Below are positions 1-9,157 of a stretch of DNA of 34,086 nt, one piece after another. The stretch spans positions 1 to 34,086 of the forward strand of contig NZ_JADEWX010000049.1 of the NCBI RefSeq assembly GCF_015207395.1, written 5' to 3'. Made by a program: the position numbers and the translations under genes. How positions within the stretch are numbered: the first letter of the stretch is position 1; every line of letters starts with the position of its first letter. Source of the DNA: Nodosilinea sp. LEGE 07088. Lineage in GTDB: Bacteria > Cyanobacteriota > Cyanobacteriia > Phormidesmidales > Phormidesmidaceae. The notes under the pieces were generated by a model. The model was not told where the DNA came from and did no database searches. It saw only the letters and a program-made list of their open reading frames with translations.

Positions 1-40
1 GGTCACGGGTTAAGTTGCTGGGGTAGTCTTTACTCATAGC

Positions 41-94
41 CTCACTCCGGCGTTGCTGACATCTATCTGCAACCTACACGGAGTGAGCTTTTTT
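41..94 (+). terminator. Rho-independent terminator-like hairpin
   Basis: CTCACTCCG (41-49) pairs perfectly with CGGAGTGAG (79-87). An inner TTGC/GCAA pair (53-56 with 69-72) sits inside, and a CTTTTTT run follows at 88-94. The T-run puts it on the plus strand, so it would end a gene lying left of the window and converging on the glycosyltransferase at 287. The loop is long, so this is a structural call only. Confidence 0.5.
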
Positions 95-286
95 ACTCAA
101 GCTCTAACTTTTAAAACATCCTCTAAAGAGTTTTGCTATTTGATAGGGAACCTAATTGAACAATGCCCTTATGTCTGTGTTCAATTAAATATTAGACAAA
201 ATCTAAAAATGAAGACATCCTAGATTTCAAACAATAAGAAGGTAAAGCCTTATCCTATAAACACTAAAAAATAGGCGACAAAAGTC

Positions 287-1240
287 TTAGCCCGAAGTAG
301 AAACTTTGGAAAAATCAATTCCAAATCGCTCCTTAATCAGCAAGCGCCAATTATTTCCATTGACTAACCAGCTTAGCAGAATATACAAGCACTTAATTCT
401 ATCAGGCACAGAGAGAGAATAGGAGGATATACAGCGGAAATACCCCTGAACACACTTGACTCGGGACATGATTGCCCCATAGTTCAGATCTGGCGAGATC
501 CAAGCAGCTCTTTCCTTAGAGTCTTTTAATGCCTGCGATTGTTGATCATGAATTCTAAAGTAAGCGATCGCATTTGAGGCTTCTTTTAATTTTCCCATAA
601 CCGCTAGTTCGCAGAGGAGTACTTTATCTGAGCCATAGAAAGCATCATGCTGAGAAGTCTTTTCTATATTCTCTCTACGGGACAGGCCAAAAAATTCATA
701 GCATTCGTCCACCTTGAAAAGAACCTCAGAGTATCTTTCGCCTGGCTTAGATGACATGAAATTTCTCTGGAGATTAGTAGTGATAATTCTACCGGTGGGG
801 GTAATATAGGTATTTTCCTTAATTAATGGAAGCGTATCACTATCTTTTCCAATGAGAACCACCCTTGGAAAGCACATGACAACATCAGGATCTGCGTCCA
901 AATTCTTTACACATTCCTCTAAATAGTTGGGAGAGCAAGTATCATCGTGAGCCATCCATTTAAAGTACTTGCCTTTTGCCAAGCTAAATGCCTTTTTGTA
1001 ATTCCCAGCTGCCCCAATGTTTTCAGGGTTCCTATAATACTTGACTCTATTATCTGAGGCTTGAAAAGTATTGCAAATTTCCTCAGTTCTGTCCGTCGAT
1101 GCATTATCACAAATAATGATCTCAAAGTCTCGAAAAGATTGCTCAAGAAGAGAATTTACAGCTTCCTCAAGATAATTTTCTCCATTATATACAGGTATGC
1201 CAATGCTAACGATAGGCGAAGAATTCACTTGCTCAGACAT
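287..1240 (-). CDS. Family 2 glycosyltransferase (GT-A fold)
   Basis: This 317-residue protein opens with the typical GT2 start: a short beta-strand (VSIGIPVYNG, residues 11-20), then IIICDNASTD (41-50) for nucleotide binding, and the metal-binding AHDD acidic motif at 97-100. GT2 enzymes of this size transfer a sugar from a nucleotide-sugar donor to a lipid-linked or glycan acceptor at the inner membrane face. No membrane segment is evident, so it is probably peripheral. It is the last gene of the minus-strand glycan block, 84 nt after the VanZ-LamG gene, and likely shares its transcript. Donor and acceptor cannot be read from sequence. The family call is firm; a role in surface polysaccharide or glycolipid synthesis is inferred from the neighbours. 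Confidence 0.9.
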   Translation of the reverse strand: MSEQVNSSPIVSIGIPVYNGENYLEEAVNSLLEQSFRDFEIIICDNASTDRTEEICNTFQASDNRVKYYRNPENIGAAGNYKKAFSLAKGKYFKWMAHDDTCSPNYLEECVKNLDADPDVVMCFPRVVLIGKDSDTLPLIKENTYITPTGRIITTNLQRNFMSSKPGERYSEVLFKVDECYEFFGLSRRENIEKTSQHDAFYGSDKVLLCELAVMGKLKEASNAIAYFRIHDQQSQALKDSKERAAWISPDLNYGAIMSRVKCVQGYFRCISSYSLSVPDRIKCLYILLSWLVNGNNWRLLIKERFGIDFSKVSTSG

Positions 1241-1324
1241 GGATCAAAATTCCCACTAAAAAGTATGTCGAAAATATTAGCTATGCTAAAAATTTTAGGC
1301 CAAAGATCTAAATTAATACCCTAA

Positions 1325-2731
1325 CTATATATAACTTTTCTGATGATTATTCCGAATTATTAAAATTGTCATCATTGCAGGTAAAAAGAAGCTCAAAAAA
1401 TAAAAAGCTACTCTAAGAAACCACTGGTTTATCGGCGTTATCTGAAAATTTCTAACGCCGACGGCAGGTAAAAATCGAAAGAATAGAACATCGGTAGATA
1501 ATCTAATAGTATAAAATTTCTCCACACTGTCAATGTACAACTTTAATCTAGTATGGTCAAAAGTTAACAGTAGCCTATGGGGTTGGTCGTCTTTAAAGAC
1601 CCCAGGAAAAGCAAACTCAGGATTCCTACCCTCGATCCCGCTCCAAGGTGTACGAAGTCGAACAATTAATCGACCCTGCTCTTGACCAATAGTCAGATTT
1701 CTCTGGAAGAGATCCTTAGAGAAAGAAACTATCCGAGCAGGGCCAAATTGCTGATGATCATTCGTAGAAACCGTTAGCATAAGGCTAAATTGGGACGACT
1801 GCCTGATAGCAGAAATCAATCTAGTAGCGGGTTCTTGCGTTAATAACCAGGCTTTTTGATTTATTGGCAGCATCCTATTAGGGGCCATTTGTGGATTATG
1901 GTCATGCCATACTAAATCTGGTGAATATCCATTTCGATCAGGAAATCTAGCTCCATTGGTTAGTTCATAAAAACTTGTCCAAGTATTCATTTTTTCTAGT
2001 GAACAACAGCTATCTAGTGCCTGGTGGATTTCTGATTTAGACAAAGACCGCCCAGCAATATAAAGCTGGGAAATTCTACCATGCCAAGGACGATCACCTG
2101 TACTCTCATTGCCTACAACTAAAGGAAAGGATTGATCCCAGTTGCTGAAATTATTGGTGCGCTGAATCGATACAGTCAAAAATACTAATAGACCAATGTA
2201 TGCAATTGCTATGAATGTAAGTTTTTTTGGGGTTATATAATGCTCCTGTATATAGACTCCCAACACCAAAACTTTAGATGAGAAAGTGCCACTAAAAGAC
2301 AATAAAGTTGCACCTAGTAATCCACCAAAGCTATTCATGATTAGGTCTAGAATGCTAGGGGATCTCATTCCAATAAAAAACTGTGACATCTCCATCGCAA
2401 GAGATAATGTCGTGCAGGTAAAGAAAATGATTATGAACTTTCTGATTTTCTCATATCGGTCACCCAATATTCCTGACAGACTAAAGCCAAGTGGAAGAAA
2501 AAGAAGGATATTAGCGCTTAAATCATCGACTGAGACCGCTGAATTTAAGAATTCATGAAGAATATCAGAAATAGAAAGTGATGATATATCTGGATAAATG
2601 ATATCAAATGGAGACAGACAAACCAGCACTATTAACATTGAGCTACTGGTCAGTCCAATAAAAGCCCAATATTTAAGAAGAAATTTTCTTAGCTTATTCA
2701 GTTTGTGACTACTGTTTCGATAATCATTCAT
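1325..2731 (-). CDS. VanZ-like membrane protein fused to a LamG/concanavalin-like domain
   Basis: The N-terminal part of this 468-residue protein is VanZ-like: a membrane segment near 21-42, ANILLFLPLGF (73-83), another near 98-118, and the family pattern E-x2-Q..R..S..DL..N..G..G spread over 114-140. A further membrane segment lies near 170-190. The middle (about 205-430) reads as an extracytoplasmic beta-sandwich of the LamG/concanavalin class, with an 'IAGRSLSKSEI' helix and a 'PHRLLLTFD..RLKLYIDS' strand pair typical of those folds. A final membrane segment lies near 438-460. VanZ proteins have no settled reaction; the lectin-like domain suggests carbohydrate binding outside the membrane. 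It sits between the methyltransferases and the GT2, so a role in handling or sensing the surface glycan is plausible but unproven. Confidence 0.8.
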   Translation of the reverse strand: MNDYRNSSHKLNKLRKFLLKYWAFIGLTSSSMLIVLVCLSPFDIIYPDISSLSISDILHEFLNSAVSVDDLSANILLFLPLGFSLSGILGDRYEKIRKFIIIFFTCTTLSLAMEMSQFFIGMRSPSILDLIMNSFGGLLGATLLSFSGTFSSKVLVLGVYIQEHYITPKKLTFIAIAYIGLLVFLTVSIQRTNNFSNWDQSFPLVVGNESTGDRPWHGRISQLYIAGRSLSKSEIHQALDSCCSLEKMNTWTSFYELTNGARFPDRNGYSPDLVWHDHNPQMAPNRMLPINQKAWLLTQEPATRLISAIRQSSQFSLMLTVSTNDHQQFGPARIVSFSKDLFQRNLTIGQEQGRLIVRLRTPWSGIEGRNPEFAFPGVFKDDQPHRLLLTFDHTRLKLYIDSVEKFYTIRLSTDVLFFRFLPAVGVRNFQITPINQWFLRVAFYFLSFFLPAMMTILIIRNNHQKSYI

Positions 2732-2982
2732 TTGAGAAAAATTAAAGAATGATCAAGATCTAAAATGAACTAAAGTATGAGCTTTGCTGACCACTAACTT
2801 CTATTCTCATTATCACATTCCTTCAGAATCGCTCTGTCTGGTTTATTTTATCAGTTTTAGCTTTATCACTATTTCTATAATGCAGTCTGGGGAAACTCTG
2901 CAGTTGATTAGGATATAAATAGGAATACTAATTAAAATTCTTAAAGTAGTATTCCTATCTCCAAAATAATTCATTAGATACT

Positions 2983-4227
2983 CTAAAGCTGACTAATTTC
3001 ATCCCCCATAGCAATAATCTCTGCTTGAACATTCATGTCATCAAGCATTTTCTGGATCTCATCGCGATAGATACTATTCATCACAATAATACGATTGGGA
3101 GAGTAATCTTTCAAGAAGCTAGGAGGCTTAATCTCTTTCCCTACGCCAGGAATAAACTTGCCATGTCGATGGGGATTAATATCCACGACATATTCAATTT
3201 TATCAATAGTATTTAGCGTAGTTAAAAATGCAACACACTTAGAACCTGAACCCCATACCACTACCTTCTCACCAGCTTCTTTCCAACTATTTAGATGCGT
3301 TTTCCACCAGTTTAGTTTTTTCTCAATAAGAACCTTAAACTGCTGAACATATTGAGCTGTTTGTTCCACAGACTCCTCTAGAGGATGAATTTTATCGGAC
3401 GACGAGGTAGACGGAGTTGCCTCAATGAATAGGTACTGATCACCATAGTCTAAGTAAAGATCATCAACCTCAAATCTGCAAGAACGGAACAATCGAGCTA
3501 AAGAACCCGGAGTAAAATAAGAGCAGTGTTCGTAATAAATGTCTTCAAATGCTGCTTCTTTTAAGACCCGAATGGTGTCGGGTATCTCGAAGAATACAGG
3601 TGTTTGACGATCACCAATAGAATTGCGAACCGATGTAATAAAATCAAGGGTGGGAGCAATATGTTCTAGCGTATGTCGACAACAGATTAAGTCTCCTACG
3701 TGCTCAGAATATTTTTCCGAATAATAGTCTTGAATAAATTTAACCCGGTCAGTTGCCTCACTTTTAACTCGACCAGGGATAGCACTAGGGTCAATTCCGA
3801 CTCCTTGGTTATTTCCAAGCTCGCAGAGTAGGAGTATAAAGTCGCCTTTACTACATCCAATTTCAACTACATCTTTCTCTTGTAGATTATATTTTTCGAT
3901 AATCCGACTTGCAAGATTATGTGCAAATTTGTTGAACGTTGGTGAAAAGCTTTGTTGATCCTCATAATTAGGAGCATAAGCTGACCACTGAGAATCAAAA
4001 GCCGTGTTTGTAATAAATCCACACTGATCACAGAAGCCCAATGATACGTCTTCACTAGGAAAATCTAGAGCTTCGGCTTGGGTATCTAGCATGAGGCAAC
4101 TATGAACAGGTACCTGATCTACCTCATAGAAAATCGATAGCCCATGATGGCCACAGTTTGGGCAGGAGTGCTGTGTAGGGCCGGATGTTTCTTTCACCTG
4201 AGCTTGAATACTTTTTTGAGTCGTCAT
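2983..4227 (-). CDS. Sugar C-methyltransferase-type SAM enzyme (first of two)
   Basis: This 414-residue protein has the three-part layout of NDP-sugar C-methyltransferases. The N-terminal zinc-binding domain has Cys pairs at 22/25 and 66/69. The SAM-binding core has motif I VEIGCSKGD at 121-129. The C-terminal Rossmann-like half starts near residue 318 (VVVWGSGSKCVAFL). YYEHCSYF at 231-238 matches the His-Tyr active-site region of this family. These enzymes transfer methyl from S-adenosylmethionine to a ring carbon of a 4-keto-6-deoxy nucleotide sugar. The protein clearly differs from the upstream 409-residue paralogue, so the two probably act on different substrates or steps. Family call strong, substrate unknown. 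Confidence 0.85.
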   Translation of the reverse strand: MTTQKSIQAQVKETSGPTQHSCPNCGHHGLSIFYEVDQVPVHSCLMLDTQAEALDFPSEDVSLGFCDQCGFITNTAFDSQWSAYAPNYEDQQSFSPTFNKFAHNLASRIIEKYNLQEKDVVEIGCSKGDFILLLCELGNNQGVGIDPSAIPGRVKSEATDRVKFIQDYYSEKYSEHVGDLICCRHTLEHIAPTLDFITSVRNSIGDRQTPVFFEIPDTIRVLKEAAFEDIYYEHCSYFTPGSLARLFRSCRFEVDDLYLDYGDQYLFIEATPSTSSSDKIHPLEESVEQTAQYVQQFKVLIEKKLNWWKTHLNSWKEAGEKVVVWGSGSKCVAFLTTLNTIDKIEYVVDINPHRHGKFIPGVGKEIKPPSFLKDYSPNRIIVMNSIYRDEIQKMLDDMNVQAEIIAMGDEISQL

Positions 4228-4295
4228 AATGGATTATAGATATGGGTTGTTTGACATCAAAGCGAGAGGAGAGTTAACTAAAAGTCTCTGGATTT

Positions 4296-5525
4296 CTAAA
4301 CAATCTTTGGATTTGGAATGGGAACAATAAATTTCCCGCCATTTGCCTGGTATTCAGCTTGCTGACTTATAATTTCTTCAGAAAAATTCCAGGCGAGAAT
4401 TAGGACATAATCAGGCCTATCTTCTATGAGCTTGGCTGGAGGAAAAATAGGTAGATGATTTATACTCATGTAGCGGCCCTGTTTGAATGAATTTAAGTCA
4501 ACAACATAGTCAACTAAGGTTTTGTCAATACCCAAGTAGCTCAACATTGTAGTAGCTTTAGCCGCAGCACCATAGGCAGCAATTGTCTTACCCTGATTTT
4601 TTAGACTCCATAGAATATCCAATAGTTCTTGTTTGAATTTGAGAACTCGATCGCCAAACTTCTGGTAATAACCTATACGATCTATCTCTCTCTTCGCCTC
4701 CTCGCTCAGTAGAGCATCAACTGATGAACTAACTGATTCTACTTGCTCAACAAATAGGCGCAACGAACCTCCGTGAATCGTAGTACGTTCTACATCATTT
4801 AGATATAAACCATGGCGCCTAAACAATCTATCTAAAGCAGTGACAGAAAAATAGCATAGGTGTTGGTGATAGATAGTATCGAACTCACAATGGTCTATTA
4901 GATCTGCCACATAGGGTGCCTCAATAACGGCAACTCCTTCGGGTTTTAGCAAAGTCTTAATTCCTTGAACAAACCCATTCAGATCGGGCACATGAGCTAA
5001 AACATTATTAGCCAGAAATACATCTGCTTTTTTACCTTCAGCACTAAGCTTGTTTGCGAGTTCTTTCGTGAAAAAAGTACACAGGGTTTGTATGCCCTTT
5101 TCCTGAGCAGTTTTAGCAGGGCCAGAGGCGGGATCAATCCCTAATACAGGAATACCTTGCTCAAAGAAGTTTTTGAGCATATAGCCATCGTTGCTAGCGG
5201 CTTCAATAACAAGACTGCTAGAGGTAAGTTTGCGCTTCTCAATAATTGTCTTTGCGCTATTGCCAAAATGCCGTAGTAGGGATGGCGACACAGAGGAAAA
5301 ATAAGGGTAATCTTGACAGAACAGAATTTCTGGAGGAACAGTCTCAGTAATCTGAGCTAGCCCACAGTCAGGGCAAAATGCTAGATCTAGAGGTGCCGTA
5401 TACTCAGGTTTATCTAGTTGGTCTTTAGTCAGTAGATTATCTGCCAATGGCGTATAACCAAAGTCAATCACTAACTCCAGGTTAGTCTTTCCGCAGGATC
5501 GGCAGCTAGCACTCAAATTGTTCAT
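4296..5525 (-). CDS. NDP-hexose C-methyltransferase-like SAM enzyme (second of two)
   Basis: This 409-residue protein has the full layout of the TylC3/NovU-type sugar C-methyltransferases. The zinc-binding domain has C8, C11, C51 and C54. '[11 protein letters not shown]' near 22-32 is a hallmark of the family. SAM motif I is VIEAASNDG (106-114), and the active-site signature YHQHLCYF lies at 219-226. A C-terminal Rossmann-like half starts near 312 ([14 protein letters not shown]). Expected reaction: SAM-dependent C-methylation of a keto-deoxy nucleotide sugar, giving a branched sugar. It lies 68 nt upstream of the 414-residue paralogue and 88 nt downstream of the MetF-like gene, consistent with co-transcription. 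Closer to the classical family than its neighbour; substrate inferred only. Confidence 0.9.
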   Translation of the reverse strand: MNNLSASCRSCGKTNLELVIDFGYTPLADNLLTKDQLDKPEYTAPLDLAFCPDCGLAQITETVPPEILFCQDYPYFSSVSPSLLRHFGNSAKTIIEKRKLTSSSLVIEAASNDGYMLKNFFEQGIPVLGIDPASGPAKTAQEKGIQTLCTFFTKELANKLSAEGKKADVFLANNVLAHVPDLNGFVQGIKTLLKPEGVAVIEAPYVADLIDHCEFDTIYHQHLCYFSVTALDRLFRRHGLYLNDVERTTIHGGSLRLFVEQVESVSSSVDALLSEEAKREIDRIGYYQKFGDRVLKFKQELLDILWSLKNQGKTIAAYGAAAKATTMLSYLGIDKTLVDYVVDLNSFKQGRYMSINHLPIFPPAKLIEDRPDYVLILAWNFSEEIISQQAEYQANGGKFIVPIPNPKIV

Positions 5526-5613
5526 TCTTAAATTCCTACAATGTCCGACTTGATATTTCTAGTATTTGGTAATTCATAATGAGTCTAAATCAAATAATCT
5601 AAAGTTTTTGTTG

Positions 5614-6531
5614 TCAAGCAGAAAGTTTATGACAATTTTTCATGTGCTCAATTGGCAGGATTCCAGCTTGTTCAAGAATCTCAGGAATTAGTTCCTCGCG
5701 CCTAACAGCCATCAGGTGAATCCCTTGGCAGTATTGTTTTGCCATCGCAATTTGTTCGACAACAATTTCGATGCCTATTCGGAGTGGATCTACTGCACTT
5801 GCAAGCCGTTGAATAATTTCATCGGGAATATGAACTCCAGGCACATGTCGGTTGATAAAATCAGCATTTTGAGCAGATTTCAGCAAAAATATTCCTGCAA
5901 TAATAGGTTTTCCGGCATCCAATGCCAATTGGCTCATAAACATTTCTAGGCGATCAAAATCTACAATCATCTGACTTTGAAAAAACTGAGCACCAGCCAT
6001 AAGCTTTCTCTCAAAGCGTCGCTGAACCGATGACCAGCTTTTGAGTTGAGGATCTACAGCCGCTCCTGGAAATATATCTAGGTGACCATCTGATAGACGG
6101 TTGCCTGAAGCATCTGTACCCGCGTTCAAATGCTCTATGAGGTTGAGTAATCGAACAGATTCTAATTCAAAGACTGCTCTAGCTCCTTTTTGGTCACCTG
6201 CATGAACTGGGTCTCCGGTCAATGCAAGAATATTACGAATTCCCAATGCCTGGGCTCCCATCAAATCTGATTGCAGTGCAATGATATTGCGATCGCGGCA
6301 AGTCATTTGACAAATAGGTTCTATCCCTTGCTGAAGAAGTAATGTCGATGCTGCTATTGACGACATGCGGAGGACAGATCGGCTCCCATCAGTCACATTA
6401 ACTGCATGAACTCGCCCCTTAAGAAGTTTGGCAAGCGTTAACATCCGATCTGGATTTGCTCCCTTGGGAGGCATGATTTCCGCTGTGATCAAAAAATCTC
6501 CTTTTACAACAGCCTGACGAAAATAGTTCAT
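5614..6531 (-). CDS. Methylenetetrahydrofolate reductase (MetF-like)
   Basis: This 305-residue protein is a single-domain MTHFR-fold enzyme that reduces 5,10-methylene-THF to 5-methyl-THF with a flavin. The catalytic Glu of the family fits E18 in TAEIMPPKG, and other conserved pieces are VNVTDGSR (44-51), TCRDRN (77-82) and TGDP (105-108). The length matches bacterial MetF. It sits between a terminator-like hairpin and two SAM-dependent C-methyltransferases, which is not where a housekeeping metF is normally found. One reading is local supply of methyl groups for SAM regeneration; another is a divergent paralogue with a different one-carbon role. Whether it is the cell's only metF cannot be told here, so no symbol is given. 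Confidence 0.8.
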   Translation of the reverse strand: MNYFRQAVVKGDFLITAEIMPPKGANPDRMLTLAKLLKGRVHAVNVTDGSRSVLRMSSIAASTLLLQQGIEPICQMTCRDRNIIALQSDLMGAQALGIRNILALTGDPVHAGDQKGARAVFELESVRLLNLIEHLNAGTDASGNRLSDGHLDIFPGAAVDPQLKSWSSVQRRFERKLMAGAQFFQSQMIVDFDRLEMFMSQLALDAGKPIIAGIFLLKSAQNADFINRHVPGVHIPDEIIQRLASAVDPLRIGIEIVVEQIAMAKQYCQGIHLMAVRREELIPEILEQAGILPIEHMKNCHKLSA

Positions 6532-6836
6532 GATTAATCTCTCATCAGAGATTGGGTCAAAACGGCAGAACTCTTGGCATTCTATCTTGATGCTAAATTT
6601 TGACTGATACTTTAGTGAAGCCTAGTAACTGTAAAGCCTTGGCGTGGATAAAAATCTGTCGAAGAGTTAACTATTGGGTCTATATTAGTCGGGAAAATTG
6701 CCCAGATTGTCAGACTTAATACCTATTAATTGATGCTTTTGTTTGGTAAAAAATCGAGATTGCCGTAGGGTGACCTAGCGTAGAAGCTTTGGCTTTGACA
6801 ATCTCGATGGACTTTGGGATCAATCGATGAAGACGA
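6532..6836. other. Intergenic gap that splits the glycan block
   Basis: There is no gene in this 305-base stretch. The right part holds a minus-strand terminator-like hairpin (6748-6808). The rest is A+T rich and must carry the promoter and leader of the MetF-like gene if transcription from the SDR gene stops at the hairpin. I see no confident -35/-10 pair. Confidence 0.5.
6748..6808 (-). terminator. Rho-independent terminator-like hairpin after the SDR gene
   Basis: On the minus strand ATCGAGATTG (6808-6799) pairs perfectly with CAATCTCGAT (6762-6753), and TTTTTT follows at once (arm end plus 6752-6748). The 36-nt loop holds smaller complementary pieces. It begins about 28 nt after the SDR stop, the right place to end an rfbF-SDR transcript. 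Confidence 0.6.
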
Positions 6837-7877
6837 TTACTCTGCTAATACGCGTGACTTCCAACGTAGCGTCTCGTCTAATCTTCGATCGCTAAGTAGT
6901 TTCTTAATGTGGGCAATACGTTGATAACGAGGGCCTTCAAAATCTTCTAATGTCAGACCTACAGCTTGGTATGCGTCATAGAGCTCTTGGGCACCTAGGC
7001 GAGCATTCCACTGAGGCTTGAATTCTGGTAAAACTTCCAAAATTTTGCTGCAATTAACGCGATAGCATCGTTTGTCAGGTCCGCCGTCTAGTGCGTATTC
7101 AATTTCACAGCCTGGCACTGTTTCTTTGACAATATTAGCCAAATCTCGAATTTGATAGTTGTCTTCGTTGCGCCCTACATTAAAGGCCTCATTGTGGACA
7201 ACTTCTCTAGGGGCATGAAGAACGGCGATAAAGGCGCGGGAGATATCAGCGATATGAACAATAGGCCGCCAGGGACTACCATCACTCTTGATATAGACTC
7301 TACCTGTGGTTAAAGCCCAAGCCACTAGATTATTGAGCACTAGGTCGAATCGGAGTCTAGGAGATACGCCGTAAGCAGTAGAGTTACGGAGGAACGTCGG
7401 ACTAAAGTTGTCGTCGGCTAGCAGCGATACATCCTGCTCAACCCGAACCTTTGACTCACCATAGGGAGTTACCGGGTTGAAGGCGGACTCTTCAGTAAGC
7501 CAGTCTTCACCGCCAGCACCATAGTTGCTGCAAGACGATGAGAAGATGAATCGTTCTATACCAGCTTGTTTTGAGAGCTCCGCCAAACGAACCGAGGCTC
7601 TATGATTAATTTCATAGGTCAAATCAGGATTGAGATTGCCCAGAGGATCATTAGACAACCCAGCCAAGTGTAAAACGGCATCAAACCCTTGGAGATCAGT
7701 AGCTTCAATATCACGAACATCTTTGCGCAGTTCTGGGATGTCTTGAATACCATTGCCGAAAGTGCTGCCCTCAAAGATATCACTATCAATGCCTACAACC
7801 TCATGGCCTGCAGCCAATAGCATAGGAACTAAGACAGTTCCGATATATCCCTTATGACCTGTCAGTAATACTCGCAT
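6837..7877 (-). CDS. NAD(P)-dependent SDR epimerase/dehydratase of nucleotide-sugar type
   Basis: This 346-residue protein is an extended short-chain dehydrogenase. It has the cofactor-binding TGHKGYIG at residues 6-13, an Asp for the adenosine ribose near 32, 'LHLAGLSNDP' around 69-78, the catalytic Ser region SSSCSNYG (113-120) and the YxxxK pair Y139/K143. Extended SDRs oxidise, epimerise or dehydrate nucleotide sugars using bound NAD(P). It lies 66 nt downstream of rfbF, so a CDP-sugar substrate is likely. It does not look like the CDP-glucose 4,6-dehydratase RfbG, which has a different N-terminus and is longer, so it more probably acts as a later epimerase or reductase. Family secure, exact step open. 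Confidence 0.9.
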   Translation of the reverse strand: MRVLLTGHKGYIGTVLVPMLLAAGHEVVGIDSDIFEGSTFGNGIQDIPELRKDVRDIEATDLQGFDAVLHLAGLSNDPLGNLNPDLTYEINHRASVRLAELSKQAGIERFIFSSSCSNYGAGGEDWLTEESAFNPVTPYGESKVRVEQDVSLLADDNFSPTFLRNSTAYGVSPRLRFDLVLNNLVAWALTTGRVYIKSDGSPWRPIVHIADISRAFIAVLHAPREVVHNEAFNVGRNEDNYQIRDLANIVKETVPGCEIEYALDGGPDKRCYRVNCSKILEVLPEFKPQWNARLGAQELYDAYQAVGLTLEDFEGPRYQRIAHIKKLLSDRRLDETLRWKSRVLAE

Positions 7878-7943
7878 CTTCCTATTAAGTCTCCGAATCT
7901 AGTATTGACTTAGTTAAGCTTTGAAATATAAGCTCGATAAGCG

Positions 7944-8753
7944 TTAGCCAGCCATTGGCAATGGCTGAGCAACGGCTGGCTGGTCATTCCAGACTTTCCA
8001 AGGGGCCTGACCACTATCCCAAAGTTCTTCTAATCGCTTTTTATCGCGAACAGTATCCATGCATTGCCAGAAGCCGCCGTAACGATAGGCCATTAGCTGC
8101 CCATCCTTAGCCAAATTTTCTAGGGGAGATTTCTCCCACTGAGTATCATCGCCTTCAATGTAGTCAAAGATTTCAGGTTCGAGGACAAAAAATGCCCCGT
8201 TGATCCAGCCTTCGCGGGTCTGAACCTTCTCAGAGAATTCGACAATGCGATCGCCATCTAGATCTAAATGGCCAAATCGAGCAGGTGGATGAACGGCTGT
8301 TAAGGTGGCAAGCTTACCGTGAGAGCGATGAAAATCTAATAAATCTTGCAAATTGATATCGGAGATACCGTCTCCCCAAGTCAACATAAAGGTCTCATTG
8401 CCCATATAAGGGGCTAGACGCTTAATGCGGCCACCAGTGTTGGTTGATAGACCTGTTTCGATTAAATCTACCTGCCAACTCAAATCAGAAGCAGCATGAG
8501 GCTTGAAGTCACCATTCTTGAAGTTGACGGTTAGACTACTGCTTAAGGAACAATAGTCAATCATGTACTTCTTAATGACTTCGCCTTTGTAGCCTAGGGC
8601 AATTGAAAAGTCATTAAACCCGTAATGGGAGTATAACTTCATAATGTGCCAGAGGATAGGGTGCTCTCCAACTTGCACCATTGGTTTGGGCTTTGTCTCA
8701 GTTTCTGGTGCTAAGCGAGTGCCTAGCCCTCCTGCAAGAATTCCAACTTTCAT
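7944..8753 (-). CDS. rfbF: Glucose-1-phosphate cytidylyltransferase
   Basis: This 269-residue protein makes CDP-glucose from CTP and glucose 1-phosphate, the first committed step to CDP-linked dideoxy and branched sugars. The nucleotidyltransferase signature GGLGTRL lies at residues 8-14, and the phosphate-contacting KPKPMVQVG follows at 21-29. The metal-binding WGDG is at 126-129, and the family-typical 'EGWINGAFFV' and 'GFWQCMDTVRDK' stretches are present. Its length matches RfbF, slightly longer at the C-terminus. It is the first gene of the minus-strand block, so the promoter should lie in the 404-base gap to its right. CDP-glucose 4,6-dehydratase, its usual partner, is absent from the window. 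Confidence 0.95.
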   Translation of the reverse strand: MKVGILAGGLGTRLAPETETKPKPMVQVGEHPILWHIMKLYSHYGFNDFSIALGYKGEVIKKYMIDYCSLSSSLTVNFKNGDFKPHAASDLSWQVDLIETGLSTNTGGRIKRLAPYMGNETFMLTWGDGISDINLQDLLDFHRSHGKLATLTAVHPPARFGHLDLDGDRIVEFSEKVQTREGWINGAFFVLEPEIFDYIEGDDTQWEKSPLENLAKDGQLMAYRYGGFWQCMDTVRDKKRLEELWDSGQAPWKVWNDQPAVAQPLPMAG

Positions 8754-9157
8754 ACTCGGTGAACCTCTCGTTCAGTTAAAAAATATTAAGAAGACATAGA
8801 TCAAGCTTTGGGATCTTCTCTGAATCTTAATTTTTCTCCCCAAAATTTTATTAATGTAGTCCATCCACTTCTTAAGACGAGAATAAACTCTCAGAGATAT
8901 TACTCAGGCCAACTACTCTGCTGCTTCAGTTATTTTTAATCCAAAACTGATGTTCTACGAAGCTTAGAAGTTTTTCTATACTTTTTCCTGGTGATCTGGT
9001 AGGATAAATTCCATTTTAACCAGTGCTGCTAACCCTTTAGGGAGCACCCATTGATCCTGAGATGGAAGGACGCCAGGCTATAGCTCATCGCCATAGATTA
9101 TGGCAATAGCACTTTATATAAGCTTGACTTTCTCGTCAGATACTACATGAGATATCT
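8754..9157. other. Divergent intergenic region between rfbF and the HIT-family gene
   Basis: This 404-base gap has genes leaving in both directions, so it should hold promoters for both. It is A+T rich, with stretches such as AAAAAATATTAAG near rfbF and TTTATATAAGC near 9113-9123. A TTGACT hexamer lies at 9124-9129, too close to the start at 9158 to be a normal -35 for it. I see no strong inverted repeat and no gene. Confidence 0.4.
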
